A stretch of 64,000 nucleotides of DNA from NCBI GenBank assembly GCA_010279815.1, contig QEOQ01000455.1, positions 178,034 to 242,033 on the forward strand, written 5' to 3'. This DNA is from Brachionus plicatilis (Eukaryota; Rotifera; Eurotatoria; Ploima; Brachionidae). The translations under genes were made by a program, and so were the position numbers. Below are positions 10,556 to 20,864 of this stretch, one piece after another (position 1 is the first letter of the stretch; every line of letters starts with the position of its first letter). Below the pieces are notes generated by a model, which made no database searches, was not told the origin of the DNA, and was given only the letters and a program-made list of their open reading frames with translations.

Positions 10556-10713
10556 CTTTGGTCCTTCAGAACTTAAGCTTTAGAATTTTATTGGGTTGCC
10601 TAGAAATTCGTAGATTTATCTAACAAATATTACGATGGTCGTGTCAGTCTGTAGTCTGTACAGATTTTTCAAAGTCCACGAATACGTCTGAAACTTTGTA
10701 GACTAACTAAATA

Positions 10714-11010
10714 GACCACGTAGAGTTCAAAAAAAGCGATTAGAAGTTTGTAGATCGACTTTTCCAAAATAACCCTAGCTGCAAACCCTAGTTTGGATTT
10801 TTTTTTTAAAACATAATTAACTAATTTTACTGATTAATTTGACCATGCAGAAGTCAAAAAAAATTGTTAAAAATTCAGATGATCACATTTTTTCAAATTA
10901 CCCTAGGGGTAGACCCTAGTTTGCAGGATTTTTCATGCTCCAATGAAACCCTTCAAACCAAATATTTTTACCATGTAGATTTCAATAAATTGGGTTAAAT
11001 GTCTGTTGGA
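10714..11010. repeat. Diverged tandem repeat of about 127 bp
   Basis: GACCACGTAGA at 10714, GACCATGCAGA at 10841 and ACCATGTAGAT at 10970 head three units. The first two each contain CCCTAG...ACCCTAGTTTG. The spacing is 127-128 bp and the units are clearly diverged. Confidence 0.65.
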
Positions 11011-11590
11011 TTTGAAAAAAATTGTTTACAAATAATAATAAAAAATTTTAAAACAAGCTTTTTAAAATACAGAAAAGTAAATTTTTTTAGTAGCTAAGGA
11101 GTAAAAACTTAGATAAGAAGCTAAGATACTGACAAAAATAGATTTTTGTGTACAAAAGAGATAAGCTTTCAATTACTTATTCTTCTGATAAGGTGATTTA
11201 ACAAAAATTTTCTAAACTTTTTTTAATGTGAGAATAGATTAGAAGTGTTGCAAAGCTTAGTCTAGTTACTAATTTTACAAAAGAAGCCTTAGTTACTATC
11301 GTCAAAATTTAGTTTTAAAACTGTATTATAATAGATAAGAAATAGTTACATAAATTTTTTTGTATTTAAGTTACTAAAATTCTATCATTTTCAATCTTCT
11401 ATTTACTATTGTATTTTAGAGAATTTTCTCATATTTCTACTATCTATTAAAAATTGAACTAATAATCAATGAATTGATTTTTCAGACTTTATTTAATTAA
11501 TGCCAAAATTAATTTTCAAGAATTGCAATAAAATTAAAGATTTTATTTTAGATCTAGATATTTTTAATCGAAAAGAAGATTTTAAAGCAA
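11011..11590. other. Upstream region of the SAM/GTPase gene
   Basis: AT-rich with no recognised gene. It holds the 5' flank of the gene whose first Met is proposed at 11591. A TTTTAG at about 11550 could be a splice acceptor for a further upstream exon. No TATA-type element stands out from the background. Confidence 0.35.
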
Positions 11591-11955
11591 ATGGAGGAGT
11601 TTAATCATCAATATGAAGAAAATTTTCAAAAACTTCTTGATTTTCCAATGAATGATTCTATTATGAAACAACTTACTGGTATAAAACTGTAATTACAGAG
11701 TTTAAACTTTACTTAAATTCTTTTTAGAATCAGAAATTGATTTATTAGTTTTGATTGATTTAGATGATTATGAATTGAATGAATTTGGAATCAGTTTGGG
11801 AAAAAATAATTTAAGTGATTAAAAAGATTGAAAAAATTTGAAAATTTTAATCTAATAAATAAAAAAAGGGAATGATTTACACGAAATTAATTGTATTGTC
11901 AAAGAAGTACAAAATGGAACTGGTTTGGATAATTTAGTTATAGAAAAACTTTTGG
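11591..11955 (+). CDS. SAM-domain 5' exons of a VLIG-like GTPase gene
   Basis: Exon 1 is proposed at 11591-11678 (ATG...CAACTTACTG), followed by an intron 11679-11727 (GTATAA...TTTTTAG). Exon 2 reads ESEIDLLVLIDLDDYELNEF then GISLGK, the core of a SAM domain (acidic helix, L-x-x-F-G-I-x-x-G). A third coding piece (about 11869-11955: NDLHEINCIVKEVQ...IEKLL) splices through intron 11956-12004 (GTAAAT...TTATAG) into the next exon. There it completes a second SAM domain, ending CGFKLGTSIKIAQKLKNIL. The join between exon 2 and exon 3 is unresolved. A stop at about 11820 interrupts the expected last helix of SAM-1, and its probable continuation (LKRLKKFENFNL) sits in another frame. That could be a frameshift or an unrecognised intron. 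Tandem SAM domains are protein-interaction modules. Confidence 0.6.
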
Positions 11956-12004
11956 GTAAATTTTCAATTGATATTTAAAAGGAAAAAAAATATTTTTTTT
12001 ATAG

Positions 12005-14647
12005 AAAACAATATTCGGTTTGATCAATTTTTGAAATTTGACAAGAATAATTTAAATGATTGTGGCTTCAAATTGGGAACATCCATAAAGATTGCTCAAA
12101 AATTGAAAAATATCTTATCAATTAGAGAAGAAGAGAACAAAAAAATTGAATTAGAAAAAAATTTTTTTGAGCTTAAAAGATTGCTTGGTTCAAAAAGTCG
12201 AGAAAATGATCTATTTGAAGAAGATTTTAATAGAATAATTCTCGAAGAACTGAATCAAGAATGTTTAAAATCTTTATTGAGCAATAAAAAATCATTTTCA
12301 ATCCAACTAAAACCATATCTAATGGACAATCTAAAAAGAATCAAACGATTTAATTCAATCATTAGTAAAATAAATGAAATAGCTTATGAAGCAACAAATA
12401 ATGAAGATAATGATGATGAAATGACAAAAAAATTACTTAGTTTAATAACTGAAAAAGATTTGGTAATTTGCTTATTGGAGTCAATTGGTAGTCGATCGTT
12501 GGGTAGACTTGGGTATCTTTTGGCTAAAAATGACTATCCGTTGCCAATTTTTTATCAGTATTATGAGTATAAAAATAACTGCCTTGAGGAAAAGGTTAAT
12601 TTTGAAATATTGAGTGATTTGCTTTGTTTGACAAACAAATTTTTGGCTATAGTTAGTGGAACTTCATCGACCATTCGCAAAAGACAATCAATGCTCATTC
12701 CATTCATGTTCTCTGGTCTAAATATGAATTCGGTGTATGAGATCCGTGCAAATACACCTTTACAAAATAGTGTGGACATAATTTGTAATGATGAATTAAA
12801 TGAAAGTTGGATAATTGCTAATTTTTGTGGTTCTATAAACGGTAAAAATATGATAGATTTGTTTAAGTCGTTTTCAGCTTTTGCATCAATCCATGTTTTA
12901 AATGTAAACACTAATGATTTTGATGAACAAACTGGTGAGCCTAAATATGAAATAATGGATGTATTGAACAGTTTTAATCGTTTTAAGTCCTTTTTTTCGT
13001 ATGATCTAAAATTAATTGTATTAATTCATGACAATTTTAAAAATAATTTAAACTCATTGAAAATGATTAGAGAAAAAATAGCAAACTATTATTCACACAG
13101 TTCTATTTTGACTGTTGACAATTTATTTGATTCAACAGTTGATACAGAAATTTTAAAGATAAAAAAAAATTTATTTATTAAAGAGTTTCAAGAATGTTTA
13201 AAAGATTGTAAATATCAGAAGTTTCAGTCTATTATTGATGTCAAACTGTTCTTTGAAAATTTAAAAACAAATTCTCAATATTGTTCAAATAAAAGACAAG
13301 AAACTTGGGTTGAAAGAGAATTTAGGAAGTTGTTTTGTGCCAAAGGTGACAAAACTGATAGCAAACTTATATCGGAAATGTTCGAGTTGTCCAATATCTA
13401 CAAAAAAATTGAAATAAATGAAAATAGCTTGAATTATTCCGATTTGAGACAAAAATTGAAAGTGATAAAACCGAAAAATAAAATTCTGGATTTTTTCATC
13501 AAGATTTTAGAGTGTGATGAAAATTTTTTACAAGATTTATCAATTTTTGAAAAATGTCTAATTAATTTTAAAAAAGACGAGTTAAAAAATTTGAGAGAAG
13601 AACGAAACATCACTTCGGATAAAATATCAATAATGGAAAATAAAATCAAATCAAAACAACAAGTTAATCAACAAGATTATAGTAATTTGAAGAAATTTTT
13701 TTTTCAAATCGATGAAAAAATAAAAATTATGGACTTAACTTTAGACAAATTCTGGGACGAGCTTTTTTTGTATGTAGACTGGCTGGACGAGACTAAAAAC
13801 TCAAATGAAACACTTAAAACAAAAATTATTGATAGATTTCTAAAGCTAATTCGAAATGGCCACAGTATACATTTATTAAGAGGAAGTCCATTGAGTGTTA
13901 AGTCAAATTTACTTAAAGATATAATGGGTAGGTTAGATAATTATAGAAATATTCATGTTCTATCTGTAATTGGTGAGCAAAGCTCGGCCAAAAGCTCTTT
14001 GCTAAATTCATTATTTGGCTGTGATTTTAGAACTAGTGCGGGAAGATGCACGGTTGGCATTTACATGAATTTTGTAACATGTGGTGACAAAACAATTGTT
14101 ATTTTGGATACGGAGGGTCTTGCATCAATTGAATCAAACAATAAGCTATTTGATAATCAAATGGCCACAATGTCCGTATTTAGTTCTCATATAATTTTGA
14201 TAAATCACAAAGGAGAGATAAGTTCAAATTTGGAAAATATACTTGGCATTACATACTTTGCCAAAATAAATTTGACCAATTATTCGTTTAAACCATCAGT
14301 ATTTTTTGTATTAAGAGATCAATTAGATAGAAGTGAGTCAAGTATAAACAATCAAGTTTGTAAACTAAAAGAAAGACTAAAAAAAACAGTCGGAATTTAT
14401 AAAAACAGATTTGGATAATGTAATTGACATCGGCTCCAACCATTTGACTCTCCTTCCAAGTGCATTTTCTGAAATTGTCTGTCCGACATTGAACAATACA
14501 ATTAAGTGTAGAAATTCTTTATTTCCGGGCCAAGTTTTAACATTGAGAAAAAATCTAATAAATCACATGAACTCAATAGATAAAGCAGATGTAATTGAAA
14601 GCTTACATATCAAGATTTTCGAGCATTTTTTTTTATTTTTCAAGTAG
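12005..14647 (+). CDS. VLIG/GBP-family GTPase, central exon with frameshift
   Basis: After the end of SAM-2 comes a long alpha-helical region typical of interferon-induced very large GTPases (VLIG/GVIN), then the G domain at about 13950-14400. The P-loop is GEQSSAKSS, where the family normally has G-x-x-x-x-G-K-S; the second Gly is Ala here. Next comes FRTSAGRCTVGI (switch region), DTEGL (G3) and VFFVLRDQ (GBP-type R-D base-recognition motif). The first frame stops at 14418. The protein clearly continues in the next frame (KTDLDNVIDIGSNHLTLLPS) from the A-run near 14380, so a single-base indel in a homopolymer breaks the gene. The second frame ends in low-complexity FFLFFK at 14647, where a foreign block begins. 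GTPases of this family are large cytosolic proteins linked to innate defence in vertebrates; the role here is unknown. Confidence 0.85.
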
Positions 14648-14791
14648 AATTTTATTGGTCAAAGAAAAATAACAATAAATTTAGTTTAGGAAATAATTTA
14701 TTTAAATTAAAAGGTCAATGTCACAATAATAAAAAAAAAATAACAAATTAAAAATCTAACACAAACAAAACAAAAAAAGTAAAACAAAAAA

Positions 14792-15124
14792 CTATAGGCT
14801 CGAATACTCATAATTGTCTTGTCGGCATCTTTTAGCCAAAATTTGTTTTATTGATCCCTTTCTTTTATTTGTTGCCCTGAAATAGTCTATCGTAGTCATA
14901 TCATTTAATTTTTCTAGACCTTCTAAATTAAAATGATCGACGTTATCAACGCTTCGAATAAATTCATGCAGATGATTGACAAAAGCGTGAATATACGGAG
15001 TGATATCACTACGATGATAAACAGATAAAAAGGTTTTGAGCCAATTTGATGTATTTTGTTTTATGAATTCGTAATTTATCTCTCCTTCACGTTTAAGATA
15101 GTTGAAAATTTGAAAAAAGTCTTT
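14792..15124 (-). pseudogene. Repeat-family ORF fragment (transposon-associated, unassigned)
   Basis: The minus strand reads about 110 codons without a stop. It includes SDITPYIHAFVNHLHEFI, then GLEKLNDMTTIDYFRATN, and ends ILAKRCRQDNYEYSSL. The 'TPY-x-H ... H-x-x-EF ... GLEKLND...YFR-x-TN' pattern is one I recall from multicopy predicted proteins of cnidarians and other repeat-rich genomes, so I treat it as transposon-derived. The N-terminus is missing. It lies antisense inside the VLIG-like gene. Confidence 0.5.
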
Positions 15125-15131
15125 CCAAATT

Positions 15132-15602
15132 TTGCTAATAGTTCAAGTAAAATCCGTTAATGAAACGAGCCGTCGTCAAAGAATCAATAAACAAAGAAGA
15201 CCTATCCAACAACTCGATCATTTTATTGATGAAATCAATTTTAATGTCGCACGCCTTTTAAAAACTCATCGAAAGTCAAATCAATACAAAAATTTTAAAA
15301 TTAATATAACTAGATCATTGTTTTTGTATTTGAAAAGCAAGTATTGATTAAGCTCAAGATATAAACAGGTGAGCGGCTTTTTTGAGGATTTTGGGATTTT
15401 AAGAGAAAGATATATGAATGATTCAGATATCAATTCTATTGATATCGAGTCATTCGAAGTTAACATTTCAAACAGTAAAATTCAGAGGGTTCTAGACAAA
15501 AGCCTAAAAGAAAATGTTTTTCGGGGTCCAGCTTCAATCGGTTTTAGATTTTTAGTCAAAAAATCAAAAGCTGATTATAATAATTCAAATACTAGCCAAT
15601 AA
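15132..15602 (+). CDS. Unrecognised ORF pair inside the foreign block
   Basis: Two consecutive open frames, 15132-15347 and 15369-15602, are separated by one stop and about 20 bases. The first is basic (NETSRRQRINKQRRPIQQLD). The second reads SGFFEDFGILRERYMNDSDI and later VFRGPASIGFRFLVKKSK. Neither contains a domain I know. They point away from the minus-strand relic at 14792-15124 and may be parts of the same inserted element. Neither starts with a convincing ATG. Confidence 0.3.
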
Positions 15603-15727
15603 TATGTTTTCCTTTTTTTTATTTGTCAATTTGTATTTTATTATAATTTTTTTTGTCCAATAAAATTTTATCAGTTTTTTCAAATTTTTTGCCCACTTTC
15701 TATAGAAAAAAATTGATATGATCTGTT

Positions 15728-17965
15728 TTGTACACAAGGTTAAACTCAAATTGGTACACAATAAGCAAGACTGGCAAAAATATTTTCAATTGCAAAGATT
15801 TGGAAGAATTGAAGATCCGCGACGAAATTGCCGCGATTTCGCATGATCTATTCACAAAGCATAGAGATAGTTTGGTTAAACAAATTGACCAAAAATTAAC
15901 CAAAATAATCGAAGATTTTAAAAATAATCAAAATTTTGACATTCAAGCTGAAAATAAATGCAAAGAGGCTGTTATTAAGCTAATAAATGATACAAAGTAT
16001 ATATTTAATAGCAAATTTGATTCGCAAACAAATTTACCATTTTATCCAATTTCAATAAAAGAAGAATGCAAAAATGTAATTTCATATCAGTTTAAATGGA
16101 TCGAGAACATTAGTGTTCATAGACTTAATGAAAATGGCATTTATCTAAAAAATTTGGACGAATTTAATAATTTTAATAAAAATGTTGTTAAACAAATAAA
16201 CCACTTATTGAATGCAAATGTTCAATATCAAAGTGAAGAAGCCTTACTTAATGATGTTAAAAAAAGACTTGATGTAAAGCAAAGCGAAAATTTCAATAGA
16301 CTCAAATTAATGGTCAAACCATTGGAGAAAATAATCCAAGATATTGAAGCATTATTTGATAATACTATAAGGCTATTTAAATCAAAAAACCCTAAACTTA
16401 ATGGAGTAGAGAATTGTTTGCATTTGAATGATTATTATACAAGTAATTTAAGTGAAAATCCAAATATTATAGATATAAAAGTTGAAAATTGGTTACCAAA
16501 TTATACAGAGATAACAAAAAAATTAAAGAATTTTCCAAAAAATAAAGCGGAAATTAAAAAAAGTTTAAAATTTTGGTGTGAGAAATTAATAATAAGATTT
16601 GATCAAACCTACTTGATCGATTCTAATTCTTTTCATGTTACCCAAAGTTTTATTGGCGACATTTTAAATTTTTTAAACGACATTCTCTCTGATCAGTATT
16701 CAATTGTGAACGAATATAATTTAAACTTTGGCAGAGTTTTTAATAGTTTGATAAAACATTTTCTTTTTTTGATTGTAAAAAAGCAAGATCACATTCAAAA
16801 TCAAAATATAAAAAGAGAACAAGACAAATATGAAAAAGAGAAAAATGAACTAATTGAAAAAACAAAAGCAACTTTTAGATTGAAAAGTAACTGTAAAAAA
16901 CTTGGTTCAAAAATTGCCAATGATTTTATTGACAAGTTGTTCGATGATTTGATACAAATCGAAAATTTATCTATAATCAATAAGTGCAAAGAAAAAATAA
17001 ATGAAAAATTTAAAACACCAAACGAGTTGATTGAATTTGCATTCAAATTGAGTTTTGAGGACTGTAATTACGAAAGAGTTTTCAAATATGTGATAGATGT
17101 GAATAGATATTGCAAAGAAGTTTGCCTTGAAAGCATTAACAATGATTTGAAAATTCTTGTAAATAGACGACAAGAATGTATAAAAAATCTTTATACTCAA
17201 TTTTTTTTATTTTTGAAAAACGTAAATCTCGACAGCGAGATTTTGTCTTGTAGTCAATTTTTTGAAAATTTGAAAAAAGAAGCCGAAAAAGTAAATGAAT
17301 CATTAGTTTCTTTTTTCAATTTAAAGGACCTAATAATTGGTACAGAAATAAAAGATAAAGACTTATTTGTGCTTGGATTTAAGGAATCAATTGGAAATTT
17401 TTATGAAAAAATCGAACAAAAGATAGATAAATTTAATAAAGATTTAGATACGAAATGTAAAGATGAAATAAAAGAATATATTGATGTTTATCTTGGATGC
17501 TGTTCAAGATGTCCTTGCTGTGGATCTAAATGCGAAAATGCCAAAGGCCATGACGGAAATCATGTGTCAAGTTTTCACATTTCAGATAGCTTTTTTAATT
17601 GGGGAGAAAAGAAAACCAATAATGTAACGACTTTTTTTTGCTGGGAAGAAAAAAAATTTAAGAAGGTGAAAATTTATCGTGGCGAAAAAAAATTTGACAA
17701 TTGTACAATATTCTTGCAAACGGAACATCCTGACTGGTTGAATGACATTACAGATAATTACAATAAATATGGAAAAAATCCTTTAAATTTAGAAAATAAA
17801 AAGTTTAGTGACCAAATTATCAGGGCTTGGATGAATACACGTAAACCTTTACTTAAATTATACCAAAGACTCGAAAAAGAATATGACAGTGAATGGATGT
17901 TAATGGAAGATGAAAATAAGATGCTAAAAGAAGATCACATTGCTGAGTGGAATGAAAATTTTTAG
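15728..17965 (+). CDS. VLIG-like GTPase, C-terminal part
   Basis: A 745-codon open frame begins TRLNSNWYTISKTGKNIF and CKDLEELKIRDEIAAISHDL, a conserved segment that follows the G domain in VLIG-like proteins. Most of the rest is helical and rich in Lys, Glu and Asn, consistent with the long coiled stalk of the family. Near the C-terminus is a metal-binding-looking cluster, CCSRCPCCGSKC...GHDGNHVSSFH. This matches the 'C-P-x-C-G-x-x-C ... H' module near the end of VLIG/URGCP-like proteins. The frame ends EDHIAEWNENF-stop at 17965. No ATG opens this frame (the first codon is TTG after an in-frame TGA), so it must be joined to the upstream exon by splicing across 14648-15727 or be disabled by it. 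Confidence 0.85.
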   Translation: MYTRLNSNWYTISKTGKNIFNCKDLEELKIRDEIAAISHDLFTKHRDSLVKQIDQKLTKIIEDFKNNQNFDIQAENKCKEAVIKLINDTKYIFNSKFDSQTNLPFYPISIKEECKNVISYQFKWIENISVHRLNENGIYLKNLDEFNNFNKNVVKQINHLLNANVQYQSEEALLNDVKKRLDVKQSENFNRLKLMVKPLEKIIQDIEALFDNTIRLFKSKNPKLNGVENCLHLNDYYTSNLSENPNIIDIKVENWLPNYTEITKKLKNFPKNKAEIKKSLKFWCEKLIIRFDQTYLIDSNSFHVTQSFIGDILNFLNDILSDQYSIVNEYNLNFGRVFNSLIKHFLFLIVKKQDHIQNQNIKREQDKYEKEKNELIEKTKATFRLKSNCKKLGSKIANDFIDKLFDDLIQIENLSIINKCKEKINEKFKTPNELIEFAFKLSFEDCNYERVFKYVIDVNRYCKEVCLESINNDLKILVNRRQECIKNLYTQFFLFLKNVNLDSEILSCSQFFENLKKEAEKVNESLVSFFNLKDLIIGTEIKDKDLFVLGFKESIGNFYEKIEQKIDKFNKDLDTKCKDEIKEYIDVYLGCCSRCPCCGSKCENAKGHDGNHVSSFHISDSFFNWGEKKTNNVTTFFCWEEKKFKKVKIYRGEKKFDNCTIFLQTEHPDWLNDITDNYNKYGKNPLNLENKKFSDQIIRAWMNTRKPLLKLYQRLEKEYDSEWMLMEDENKMLKEDHIAEWNENF

Positions 17966-18058
17966 ATTCTAATAGTCTTCATATATGAAATCAAATTCAA
18001 ATCATTTAAAAATATATCGTGATCATTTCTTCGAATTAAATTTTTTTTTTTTAAATTC

Positions 18059-18564
18059 GGCATGTTGAAGTTTATGATCAAAACTTTATATCAAATTGCT
18101 CATTTTAAATTTAATAATAAATTTCCTGAAGAATTAGGTAGAATTTTATAAAATTCTTGATGTAAAATTGATTAACATAGTTTGTTAAGTTAAAATTTCA
18201 AAAAAAAATAAATTTTTAATTAATAGTATGTTCAAAATTAACTAAAATGATCGATTATTTTTGATTTTTTAGTAAAGTTAATAATGCAAATAAATAAATT
18301 TTTTTCTTAACATAAAAAATTATTTGATTTTTTTGGTCTTATTATCTTTGCGAAGTTAAGTTTTTTGTCTTTTGGATTTTGTACTGTTTTTAATTCTAAA
18401 AATCGATTATTAATCCATTTATTTTATGATCAACTTAAAATAATTTTGAGACTGTAGCATAATATGTTAAATCATTACCAATAAAAAAAAAATCATTTCG
18501 TTAATTTAAGAAATTATTATGCTTACTTTTTAATTGAGCATTTGATCATAAATTTCAACATGCC
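18059..18564. mobile_element. 506-bp TIR element
   Basis: GGCATGTTGAAGTTTATGAT (18059) and its near-perfect complement ending CAACATGCC (18564) form terminal inverted repeats that continue in diverged form for about 80 bases. The interior has no ORF. Flanks do not show an unambiguous target duplication, so the superfamily is left open. Confidence 0.7.
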
Positions 18565-19170
18565 AAAAATTCGATTTAAATGTGATTAACTTTTATGAGT
18601 ATATAAAAACCATCTAATAACCATTTAATGAAAAAGAATGTTTTTTAGAAAATAAAAGCAATGAAAGCCTAAAATCTCGAAAATAATAAAAATTAAGCTT
18701 TAAAGTTCTAAGTATTATATAAAATTGAGAAATTTATTTGTTTTAATTTTAATACACTGTAAAGAACAAATGATTTATTCAGTTTTAATTACAACATAAA
18801 AACAAACTTTCTATCAAAATATATCTATTATTATTTCTCAATAAAGTTTTCATTTGATATCAGCATATGAGAACATTTTTACAAATCTCGTAATCAATAA
18901 GCAGAGTTGCTTAAAAGTCACAAGAAAAAGTCCAATTCTTTAAAAAAAGAGTCTTAGTCCGGACTTTTTTTTTTCAAAGTCCAAATAAGGAATTATATAA
19001 TTTTAATAAATATGAGAATTTTTTCTCAACTTCAATTGCATTTAGTTCCTTAGCATCTCGTTAGTTCCTTAATTTCTTCGTTCATCTGTTCATCTTGATA
19101 TTTAAGTCTTAATTTAATTCCTCCTTATTCAATTTATTAATAACAGTCTGACCTTTTTCTATCAGTTTAA
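18565..19170. other. AT-rich non-coding, with one orphan hAT-type end
   Basis: At 18904 the sequence CAGAGTTGCTTAAAAGTCAC matches the left end of the hAT-type MITE at 26010-26215. It is followed by GGACTT/AAGTCC repeats (18930-18990). I found no partner right end, so this is a solo or truncated end. Nothing else is recognised. Confidence 0.45.
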
Positions 19171-19174
19171 GCTT

Positions 19175-19450
19175 TTTTTAAATTAGTTTTTTTACCATTA
19201 TTAGCTTCGCACTGAGCTGGATCCGACCAATTGAAGTGAAACGCCGGAATAATTTGTTTACCGATTCATTATTTGTTACCATTGTGGACATTTCTTCTTC
19301 TTCATTAGTCTTCCAAGTTAGTTGATTTGAGTGTTTGAAAATTTTTGGTAATTTCTACCAAAGTGTCATAATTGTCCACTTGGAGACCGGAAAAAGAAAA
19401 AAACACTCCTGTGTACTGAGTTCCAGTTGTGAGAATTTTTGTCAAAATCT
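19175..19450 (-). pseudogene. Decayed protein-coding fragment, family unknown
   Basis: On the minus strand one frame reads ILTKILTTGTQYTGVFFSFS and GLQVDNYDTLVEITKNFQ before a stop near 19305. Another frame then reads IIPAFHFNWSDPAQCEANNG to about 19180. Such protein-like strings in adjacent frames indicate a coding relic with frameshifts. I do not recognise the family. Confidence 0.4.
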
Positions 19451-19589
19451 AAATGAAAGAGATTAATTTAAATATTTTTTCTGAAATAATGAAATTTAAT
19501 CCTCACGTTGACATTTGTTTTTTGCAACAAATTTTAGTTTATTCGATTCCAAACATATCTCTCACTCATTTTAAAAAGTCAATTCGGAT

Positions 19590-20234
19590 GAAGATTAAAA
19601 AAACAAATAAAATGTTACTAAAACATATAAAAAGTGAATCAAGCATAAAACTATTTTTATTTTATAAAAATATGAATCAAAACATAAATTAAATTTATCA
19701 AAAAGTGATCCAAAACATATAAATTTATACAAAGTATAAAAAAAATTTAAGTCAATTTGATCAATAAAAAAGGTGAAAAAAACATATATTATTCCATTTC
19801 GTACCATGGCCCGACTTCTGGGTTAATATAAACTGTATGCTTGCCATTACACTTAAATATTTTATTTTATTGTTTTATTGAGTTCGATATCGGAGTTGAA
19901 TTTAGCCATAAAAATCCATTCTATTTTTCTTTTCATGGTTGAAAAAAAAATTAAATATCTAAATTAAAGGTTTATGTTTTAATCACTTTTCTTCAAAATA
20001 ATTTCAAGTTAGTTTTTTTTTTATTTCGATATGTTTTATTCACTTTTTGAATAATTTATTTAGTCATTTATGTTTTATTCACATTTAGCAAAAAGTGTAT
20101 ATGTTTTAGTCACATTTTAAGTTAATTATGTTCGAATTTATGTTTTACTTCACTCTTTTACAAAGTTAAAATCTCAATTTTTTCTTTATGTTTTGTTTTT
20201 TACGATTAACATTTTATATGTTTTTTTAGTCTTC
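19590..20234. mobile_element. 645-bp foldback element with AAAACATA/TATGTTTT arms
   Basis: The left end GAAGATTAAAAAAACA and the complement of the right end (GAAGACTAAAAAAACA) match. Both arms (roughly 150-200 bp) are filled with AAAACATAT and AAAAGTGA words in mirrored orientation. The ORF that starts at 19453 runs into the left arm and is unlikely to be a gene. No TSD seen. Confidence 0.6.
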
Positions 20235-20855
20235 TTCCAGTCAATTCGAGACTATTAGAAATTTGAGCTCATTAAAGGCCACATGATGCACGATTTTGGA
20301 AGGAGTATCGTTCTTTAACTTAAGATTGAAGCTTAAAAGGGCCATCAAAAGACAAACAAAAGATCAAAATATACAGCATTTCATTTTACAAATGGTTAAG
20401 ATCGGGTGATCGAGGAAGTTTCACTTTTTGAGTCATTTTTAATTGCATAAAGTTTTTTGTTATTTTTAAAATTATCTTTTGAAAAAAAAAATATGGGTAC
20501 TTTCCTAATATTTACATTACTTAAAAAATATTACAGAAAACTACATAGTATTACATCAAATTGTGTAATTTTACGTAAAATGATGTAAAAAAAAGTAATA
20601 AAGTGTAATATTTTTTTTCAAAAATTGTCTTATAAAATTCAAATTTTTATTAATTTTTCATTTTTTCCTCTAAAATTCAGTTTTTTTGGCCGTAAGCGTT
20701 TTTGACGAAACTTACTTAAAGTAGTGTAATTTTACGTAAAATCACGTAAGATTATTTTATCTTACCCAGTATACAGTTTAACTTTAAACACTGTAGATAA
20801 AAAATTTTGCTCTAAATTCAGTATTTTAGATTTTTTTTTCTGCAAAAAAGAGACA
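20235..20855. other. Non-coding with a decayed coding-like strip
   Basis: Bases 20250-20430 read RNLSSLKAT and then CTILEGVSFFNLRLKLKRAI...QHFILQMVKIG on the plus strand, with in-frame stops. This looks like a relic, but the family is not recognised. From 20494 to 20766 there are repeated TTTTACGTAAAAT palindromes and a GGGTA...TACCC pair, possibly another decayed TIR element; similar TTTACGTAA words recur near 28800 and 30070. Confidence 0.35.
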
Positions 20856-20864
20856 ATAATATTT
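20856..20864. repeat. Left 9-bp TSD of PHD-TIR element copy 1
   Basis: ATAATATTT here is repeated exactly at 21691-21699, immediately outside the element's other terminus. Confidence 0.85.

Larger units (their letters stand above)
14648..15727. mobile_element. Foreign block interrupting the VLIG-like gene
   Basis: The GTPase coding sequence breaks after a KIFEH segment (about 14625) and resumes at 15728 with TRLNSNWYTISKTGKNIF, which reads as its direct continuation. The intervening 1.1 kb holds a minus-strand coding relic (14792-15124) and two plus-strand ORFs (15132-15602) unrelated to the GTPase. A possible splice donor (CAA|GTAGAA, 14644) and acceptor (TTCTATAG, about 15703) exist, so the block could be an intron carrying an insertion rather than a gene-breaking insertion. 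No clear TSD was found. Confidence 0.5.

Noticed and set aside
12561..17200. Minus-strand ORFs inside the GTPase gene (12561-12911, 13434-13649, 16801-17046, 16967-17200)
   Set aside because: They are antisense shadows of the GTPase frame.
19453..19692. 79-codon plus-strand ORF
   Set aside because: Its second half is the left arm of the foldback element at 19590-20234 and it has no domain.
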